The position numbers and the translations under genes are program-made. Below, in pieces: positions 6,847 through 10,766 of a DNA stretch of 10,766 bases. The DNA comes from Acidimicrobiia bacterium. GTDB taxonomy: Bacteria > Actinomycetota > Acidimicrobiia > IMCC26256 > BP-133. The notes under the pieces were generated by a model, which ran no database searches, was not told where the DNA came from, and saw only the letters and a list, made by a program, of their open reading frames with translations. How positions within the stretch are numbered: the first letter of the stretch is position 1; every line of letters starts with the position of its first letter. Location of the stretch: assembly GCA_025934385.1 (NCBI GenBank), contig JAICYE010000034.1:1-10766 (forward strand), given 5' to 3'.

Positions 6847-7814
6847 CCTTCTCGTCGGCCACCGCTTCGACCACTCCCCCGCAGGCCAACGCCGTCCTCA
6901 CCCGGATCCGCGACCGGGCCCGGTCCCGACTCCGCCGCATCGCCCTCCCCGAGTGCGACGACGCCCGGGTGCAGGAGGCGGCCCGGATCCTGGCCGGCGA
7001 AGGGCTGGCCGAGCCGATCCTCGTCGAGCCCGACCTGATCGCGCAGCGGCGCGACACGTTCGCCGAGCGCTACCTCGAGATCCGACGCCAATGCGACCTC
7101 ACCGACGAGGGCGCCCGGGCGGCGGTGCGCAACCCCCTGCTGTTCGCCTCGCTGATGGTGGCCATCGGCGAGGCCGACGGCTGCGTGGCCGGCTGCGCCT
7201 CGACCACCGCCGCGACGGTGCGGGCGGCGCTCCACGGCATTGGCCCGGCCAAGGGCGTCACCAGCGTGTCGGGCTGCTTCCTGATGGTCTTCCCCGACGT
7301 CGAGGTCGGCGCCGGCGGCGCCTTCGTCTTCGCCGACTGCGGCGTGATCCCCGACCCGACCGCCGAGCAGCTGGCCGACGTGGCCATCGCCTCGGCCGCC
7401 ACCGCCGCGGCGTTCCTCGAGGTGGACCCGAAGGTGGCGCTGCTGAGCTTCTCGACCAAGGGCAGCGCGGTCCACGCCAGGGTTGACAAGGTCGTGCGGG
7501 CCACCCAGCTACTCAAGGCCCGCCGCCCCGGCCTCTGCGTGGACGGGGAGCTGCAGGTCGACGCGGCCATCGTCCCTGGGGTGGCGGCCGGCAAGGCGCC
7601 GGCCAGCCCGCTCGGGGGGCGGGCCAACGTCCTCGTCTTCCCCGACCTCGACGCCGGCAACATCGGCTACAAGCTCTGCCAGCGCCTCGGCGGGGCGGCG
7701 GCCATCGGCCCGCTCCTCCAGGGCCTGGCCCGTCCGATGAACGACCTGTCCCGGGGCTGCTCGGTCAGTGACATCGTCGACCTCGCCTGTCTCACGGCGG
7801 TGCAGGCCGGATAA
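6843..7814 (+). CDS. pta: Phosphate acetyltransferase (phosphotransacetylase)
   Basis: This 323-residue protein of the PTA/PTB family interconverts acetyl-CoA (or another short acyl-CoA) plus phosphate with acyl phosphate plus CoA, in the cytoplasm. The length fits the short single-domain Pta form. Strong matches are [10 protein letters not shown] near the N-terminus, and at the C-terminus [32 protein letters not shown] and [14 protein letters not shown]303, R304 and D310 of the last motif correspond to residues implicated in catalysis in the Methanosarcina enzyme. The ATG at 6843 overlaps the stop of the AtuA-like gene as ATGA, which implies translational coupling. An extended upstream frame is a shadow of that gene. 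No acetate kinase gene is nearby. Substrate preference (acetyl or butyryl/propionyl) cannot be read from sequence, though the motifs look more like Pta than Ptb. Confidence 0.93.
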   Translation: MTFSSATASTTPPQANAVLTRIRDRARSRLRRIALPECDDARVQEAARILAGEGLAEPILVEPDLIAQRRDTFAERYLEIRRQCDLTDEGARAAVRNPLLFASLMVAIGEADGCVAGCASTTAATVRAALHGIGPAKGVTSVSGCFLMVFPDVEVGAGGAFVFADCGVIPDPTAEQLADVAIASAATAAAFLEVDPKVALLSFSTKGSAVHARVDKVVRATQLLKARRPGLCVDGELQVDAAIVPGVAAGKAPASPLGGRANVLVFPDLDAGNIGYKLCQRLGGAAAIGPLLQGLARPMNDLSRGCSVSDIVDLACLTAVQAG

Positions 7815-7831
7815 ACCGGCGCTGGGGGCGA

Positions 7832-7852
7832 CCGACGGGGCAGACTGGTCGG
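7832..7852. promoter_or_regulatory. Possible operator upstream of tetR
   Basis: An inverted repeat CCGAC-N11-GTCGG ends two bases before the tetR ATG at 7855. Between the arms lies CAGACT (7841-7846), a near match to TANNNT, 8 bases before the ATG. No Shine-Dalgarno is present. This could be an autoregulated leaderless promoter, but the arms are short and the spacing long, so the call is weak. Confidence 0.25.
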
Positions 7853-7854
7853 CG

Positions 7855-8430
7855 ATGGCCCGTCCCACGGCCCCCGACCACGACGAGAAGGCGGCGGCGG
7901 TGCTGGCCGCGGCCGGCCAGGTGTTCGCCCAGCGGGGCTACGAGGGCGCCACGATGCTCGACGTGGCCCAGGCGGCCGGGTTCTCCAAAGCCGGCGTCTA
8001 CCACTACTTCGCCTCCAAGGAGCACCTCCTCCACGGCTTGCTGCAGGGCTCGCTCGGAGAGGTCGTGTCCGATCTCGAGGCGGCCGATCCCGGCGACGCC
8101 GTGGATGCCCCCGACCGCCTGGCCGCGCTGGTCGACGCCTACGTCCGGTCGTTCTCGACCCGGCTGCGGGTGGTGACGCCGCTGCTGCTCCGGCTCGACC
8201 TGCTGCGGCCCGAGTGGCGGGCCGAGGTCAAGGGCCTCGAACGCCGGATCGTCGATCGCTTCGCCGACGCCGCCGAGGCCGTCGGCCACCCCGTCTCGCC
8301 CCGGGCCGCCGCCTACCTCGTGCTGGGGGCGGCCAACTGGACGTTCTACTGGTACGACCCCGACGGCGACCTCAGCATCGAGGACCTCGCCCGCGGCGCG
8401 GCCGCCGTCTTCACGGGCGTCAAGACCTGA
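7855..8430 (+). CDS. TetR-family transcriptional regulator
   Basis: This is a 191-residue one-domain regulator with an N-terminal TetR helix-turn-helix. KAAAVLAAAGQVFAQRGYEGATM leads into DVAQAAGFSKAGVYHYFASKEHL; the recognition helix is about 42-52. The C-terminal ligand domain includes LGAANWTFYWYDPDG, a pattern seen in KstR2-like regulators that respond to acyl-CoA thioesters; the ligand here is inferred. The frame is open from 7768, but that start would overlap pta by 47 bases and precede the DNA-binding domain by 29 atypical residues, so the ATG at 7855 is chosen. It follows pta by 40 bases on the same strand and is convergent with the di-iron gene (42-base gap). Candidate targets are its own promoter, the AtuA-pta operon and the di-iron gene. 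Confidence 0.92.
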   Translation: MARPTAPDHDEKAAAVLAAAGQVFAQRGYEGATMLDVAQAAGFSKAGVYHYFASKEHLLHGLLQGSLGEVVSDLEAADPGDAVDAPDRLAALVDAYVRSFSTRLRVVTPLLLRLDLLRPEWRAEVKGLERRIVDRFADAAEAVGHPVSPRAAAYLVLGAANWTFYWYDPDGDLSIEDLARGAAAVFTGVKT

Positions 8431-8472
8431 CGGCCACCCCTTCCGACGACCCCGCCGCCCGACGCCGCGCCG

Positions 8473-9501
8473 TCAGAACACCGGGATGATGTCTTCGAGG
8501 TCGATGTCGCCCACGTCGACCCCGGCCACGTCGAGCTCGGGGATGGCCGGGAAGTCGATACCCCACCGCTCGACGATCTTCGCCACCCGCCCCATGGCCA
8601 GGCGCCAATTGTCGGCCTGCTCCTCGTAGGTGAGGACGCCGAGGCCGGCGTCGCGGGCGTGGCCCATCAGCACCCGGTGGTTGGCCAGGAAGTAGTCGGG
8701 CAGCTCCCAGAACTGGTCCGGCGGCTCCCACAGGATCATCGACAAGAAGACGAAGCCCGCCCGCAGCTGCCGGGTGACCAGCGGCTTCAGGTCGTCGTCG
8801 AGGCCGGGCCAGTCCTTGTCGAGCAGCTGGAGGCAGATCGACAGGTGCCGGCTCTCGTCCCGCCCGATGTTCGTGAACAGCTGCTGGAACACCGGGTGAC
8901 GGGTGTGGTCGGCCATGCTCCGGAACAGCGTCGAGGAGGCGACCTCGCCCATCATGAACGACGTGAACAGCACCGCCAGCGGGTACTTGCCGAGCGAGGC
9001 GGAGTAGCCGTTCCAGTACCGGCCGCCGTTGTGGTACAGCCAGGCGATGTTGTTGTGGGCCGCCCGCTCCAGGTCGGTCTTGGGCTCGAAGTCGAGCGGC
9101 CCGCCCGGCACCAGCGACTGGATCGCCCGCCCGCAGGCCTCCTCGTGATTCACCTCGTCGCGGGTGATCGAGAAGAAGCACTTCCGGACGGGGTCCTCCT
9201 GGTGGTGCTCATAGGCGTGGACGGTGGCCTGGGCGACGACCGGCGGCCCCGAGGCGTCGAAGTTGGCCAGGACGGCGAACCAGTACATCATCCCGATCCG
9301 CTGCTCGGGCGTGAACGCCGTCGGGTCGATGTCGTCCCACGGCAGGTCGGACGGGTTCCACTGCTGGAGCTTGGCCCGCTCGTAGATCTCGACGAGCTTC
9401 TGGCTCTCGACCCGCCACTCCATCGGGAAGATGTTGGGCTGCGGGATCGCCGGGGCCGGCACGAACCCGCCGTCGGGAATGACCAGACCGTCGTCGTGCA
9501 T
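8473..9501 (-). CDS. R2/ferritin-like putative di-iron oxidase or oxygenase
   Basis: This soluble 342-residue, mostly helical protein is of unknown function. Two ExxH motifs are visible, E116-x2-H119 (RDEVNHEEA) and E216-x2-H219 (RDESRHLS), with E186 (MMGEVASS) between them and D82 (ANFDASG) before them. Order and spacing resemble the six iron ligands of ribonucleotide reductase R2 and R2-like ligand-binding oxidases, with Asp in the first position as in class Ia R2. QQWNPSDLPW near the N-terminus also recalls that group. It is too divergent, and has no reductase large subunit nearby, to call a nucleotide reductase. Alternatives are an AurF-like N-oxygenase or another R2-like oxidase. The ATG at 9501 is preferred over the adjacent GTG at 9504 because GGGAG (9512-9508) is then 6 bases upstream. 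It has its own promoter and operator. Confidence 0.82.
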   Translation of the reverse strand: MHDDGLVIPDGGFVPAPAIPQPNIFPMEWRVESQKLVEIYERAKLQQWNPSDLPWDDIDPTAFTPEQRIGMMYWFAVLANFDASGPPVVAQATVHAYEHHQEDPVRKCFFSITRDEVNHEEACGRAIQSLVPGGPLDFEPKTDLERAAHNNIAWLYHNGGRYWNGYSASLGKYPLAVLFTSFMMGEVASSTLFRSMADHTRHPVFQQLFTNIGRDESRHLSICLQLLDKDWPGLDDDLKPLVTRQLRAGFVFLSMILWEPPDQFWELPDYFLANHRVLMGHARDAGLGVLTYEEQADNWRLAMGRVAKIVERWGIDFPAIPELDVAGVDVGDIDLEDIIPVF

Positions 9502-9507
9502 CACAGA

Positions 9508-9512
9508 CTCCC
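9508..9512 (-). promoter_or_regulatory. Shine-Dalgarno GGGAG deciding the start of the di-iron gene
   Basis: On the minus strand GGGAG (9512-9508) is 6 bases before the ATG at 9501 but only 3 before the adjacent in-frame GTG at 9504. The ATG is the better start. Confidence 0.5.
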
Positions 9513-9524
9513 AACCCGGGGATT

Positions 9525-9539
9525 CGGGGGTGACCCCCG
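9525..9539. repeat. Perfect GC hairpin in the leader of the di-iron gene
   Basis: CGGGGGT-G-ACCCCCG is a perfect 7-bp inverted repeat with a single central base. It lies between the palindromic operator and the Shine-Dalgarno of the di-iron gene, so it would form in the mRNA leader. It has no U-tract, so it is unlikely to be an intrinsic terminator. It resembles the second hairpin of the repeats at 3961-3975 and 4257-4271 but lacks the first. Confidence 0.5.
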
Positions 9540-9547
9540 GAACGACA

Positions 9548-9571
9548 TTAACCGACCGCTTGGTCGGATAA
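9548..9571. promoter_or_regulatory. Palindromic operator before the di-iron gene (TetR type)
   Basis: The sequence has the form TTA-N-CCGACC-N4-GGTCGG-N-TAA. It is symmetrical over 24 bases, with nine paired positions per arm and only the flanking A/A and the central four bases unmatched. Size and symmetry suit a TetR-family operator. It overlaps the start-proximal edge of the putative -10 of the di-iron gene, so binding would repress. The TetR-family gene at 7855-8430 is the nearest candidate regulator (inference). Confidence 0.65.
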
Positions 9572-9597
9572 TAACATGTCCGCCTTCATCGTGCCAG
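9568..9597 (-). promoter_or_regulatory. Putative promoter of the di-iron gene
   Basis: On the minus strand CTGGCA (9597-9592; four of six bases match the -35 consensus), an 18-base spacer and TATTAT (9573-9568; five of six match -10) form a plausible promoter. The AT-rich patch stands out in this GC-rich DNA. The -35 lies inside the 3' end of plsC. The predicted leader is about 60 bases. Confidence 0.5.
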
Positions 9598-10335
9598 CGC
9601 GGTGGCCTCGGCCTCGTCGAACAGCGCCTGCACGGCGGTCTGGAGCTGCCCGGTGAGAGCGGTGACGTCCCCCCGGCGGACGCTGGCGCCGGGCTGGCGC
9701 TCCGGCGGGAAGATCGGCTCCCCCACGATGACCACCACCTTGGACAGCCGGGGCAGCTTCCGGTCCCGGCCGAGGATCCGCTCGCTCCCGCCGATCCCGA
9801 TCGGCAGGATCGGGACGCCCATCCGGGCGGCGACGAAGGCCACGCCGTGGTGCAGGTCCTCCACGACCGGCCCCGACCGGCGCGTCCCCTCGGGGAACAT
9901 GCCGAGCGGTTCGCCGCCGGCCAGCGCCGCCTCGGCCGCCCGCATCGCCGCCCGATCGGCGCCGCTGCGGTCGACGGGGAAGCCGCCCAGCGCCGAGAGG
10001 AACGCCGCCGACCAGCCGTACTTCCACAGCTCCGCCTTGCCCATGAACCGGATGCGCCGGCGGGTCACGCAGGCCAGGAACGGCGTGTCGAGGAAGGACC
10101 GGTGCGACGGCGCCAGCACGCAGGCGCCGTCGGCGGGCACCCGCTCCCGGTGGACGACCTCGATCCGCCACAGCAACCGGCACACCACCTCGACGAACCA
10201 CCGCACGAACCAGTAGGCGATCAGCTCCCACCGCTTCGGCGGTGTGGGGAGGGTGGGGCCCGTCCGGGGCTGAGCAGCCAGGTCGGACGGCGGCGGCGCC
10301 GGGTCGGGCGGCGGGGTCGGAGGCGTGTCGCTCAT
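9586..10335 (-). CDS. plsC: 1-acyl-sn-glycerol-3-phosphate acyltransferase (PlsC family)
   Basis: This membrane-associated enzyme family transfers an acyl chain to lysophosphatidate to make phosphatidate in phospholipid synthesis. The 249-residue protein has a Pro-rich N-terminus (1-34) and a hydrophobic segment (about 37-56). The catalytic H-x4-D motif is H78-D83 in SHRSFLDTPF. A second block is GGFPVDR (117-123) and FPEGTR (147-152) binds the glycerophosphate. PILPIGIGG completes the family pattern. The ATG at 10335 overlaps the cmk stop as ATGA. The frame remains open upstream to 10677, but that stretch is antisense-like shadow of cmk. Cmk-PlsC neighbours are common in actinobacteria and clostridia. 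Substrate range is not resolved; related acyltransferases exist. Confidence 0.93.
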   Translation of the reverse strand: MSDTPPTPPPDPAPPPSDLAAQPRTGPTLPTPPKRWELIAYWFVRWFVEVVCRLLWRIEVVHRERVPADGACVLAPSHRSFLDTPFLACVTRRRIRFMGKAELWKYGWSAAFLSALGGFPVDRSGADRAAMRAAEAALAGGEPLGMFPEGTRRSGPVVEDLHHGVAFVAARMGVPILPIGIGGSERILGRDRKLPRLSKVVVIVGEPIFPPERQPGASVRRGDVTALTGQLQTAVQALFDEAEATALAR

Positions 10336-10766
10336 GCCCGTTCGGCGTCGGCGAGCGCCGCCCGGTACCGCTCCAGGACCTCGGCCACCACGCCGTCGAC
10401 CGACAGGCCGGTGGTGTCGAGGACGACGGCATCGGCGGCGACGGCCAGGGGCGAGGCGGCCCGTCCGGAGTCGATGGCGTCCCGGCGGCGGATCGCCTCC
10501 TGCGTCGCGCCGACGTCGCCGGCGCCGGCCGCCTCGGTCACGTCGTCCTGCCGTTGACGGCGCCGGGCCCGCTCCTCCTCGCTGGCCACCAGGTACACCT
10601 TGAGGACGGCGGCGGGCGCCACCACGGTGCCGATGTCGCGCCCCTCGACCACGCCCCCGCCGTGGACCTCGATCCACTCCCGCTGGGCGGCCACCAGCCG
10701 CACCCGCACCTCGGGCACGGCCGCCACCGTCGACACCGCCGCGGTCACCTCGGCAGTCCGGATGGC
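10332..10766 (-). CDS. cmk: Cytidylate kinase, C-terminal part cut by window edge
   Basis: Cmk phosphorylates CMP and dCMP in the cytoplasm. The frame enters from the right edge and gives 144 residues plus a stop. Its first residues, AIRTAEVTAAVSTVAAVPEV, match the CMP-binding insert region of Cmk. GGVVEGRDIGTVV and LKVYLVASEEERARRR follow, both strongly typical (the latter contains the arginine-rich lid). The N-terminal P-loop lies outside the window. The GTG at 10746-10748 is an internal valine, not the start. The stop overlaps the plsC start by 4 bases. Confidence 0.95.
   Translation of the reverse strand, partial: AIRTAEVTAAVSTVAAVPEVRVRLVAAQREWIEVHGGGVVEGRDIGTVVAPAAVLKVYLVASEEERARRRQRQDDVTEAAGAGDVGATQEAIRRRDAIDSGRAASPLAVAADAVVLDTTGLSVDGVVAEVLERYRAALADAERA

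Noticed and set aside
7768..7854. Earlier TetR start overlapping pta
   Set aside because: The 29 added residues precede the DNA-binding domain without family support and come from the pta coding region.
9586..10677. 363-residue version of PlsC
   Set aside because: The extra N-terminal residues are Arg/Gly-rich shadow of cmk; the ATG at 10335 coupled to the cmk stop gives a normal-length enzyme.
1..10766. CRISPR arrays, tRNA or rRNA genes, transposase genes, attachment sites
   Set aside because: No regularly spaced direct repeats, cloverleaf-like sequence, transposase motif or tRNA-flanked direct repeat was seen on either strand.

Overview
The window is very GC-rich and coding-dense, with G/C-ending codons, several GTG starts and many 4-base ATGA stop/start overlaps. 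Together with the gene set (Cmk, PlsC, IspH, DUF512 protein, Der, AtuA-like protein, KstR-like TetR regulator) this suggests a high-GC actinobacterium, most likely of the Acidimicrobiia type. That placement is inference from gene content only.

Layout. The two ends carry conserved housekeeping genes on the minus strand. At the left are the start of der (GTPase for 50S ribosome assembly, cut by the window edge) and, overlapping it by 4 bases, a DUF512/PDZ iron-sulfur protein. At the right are the 3' end of cmk (cytidylate kinase, cut by the edge) and plsC (acylglycerophosphate acyltransferase), also overlapping by 4 bases. Between them lies a plus-strand block: ispH (last step of the MEP isoprenoid pathway), a DsbB-like membrane thiol oxidase, a membrane-anchored thioredoxin-fold protein, an AtuA/DUF1446 gene split by a frameshift, a phosphotransacetylase, and a TetR-family regulator. 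Then comes one minus-strand gene for an R2/ferritin-like putative di-iron protein.

How the genes fit together. ispH and the DUF512 gene diverge from a 40-base gap in which each start codon has a TANNNT -10 hexamer exactly 7 bases upstream, the pattern of leaderless actinobacterial promoters. The DsbB-like and thioredoxin-like genes overlap and form an extracytoplasmic disulfide module. The AtuA-like gene and pta overlap by ATGA and probably form an acyl-CoA-related catabolic operon, with tetR downstream. The di-iron gene has its own promoter with a near-perfect 24-base palindromic operator.

The most unusual features are: (i) two inverted copies of a 49-base double-hairpin repeat, both inside the DsbB-like coding region, the second abutting the Shine-Dalgarno of the thioredoxin gene; (ii) the single-base frameshift in the AtuA-like gene; (iii) the paired leaderless promoters; (iv) the palindromic operator in front of the uncharacterised di-iron protein. 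No CRISPR array, tRNA, rRNA or transposase gene was seen.
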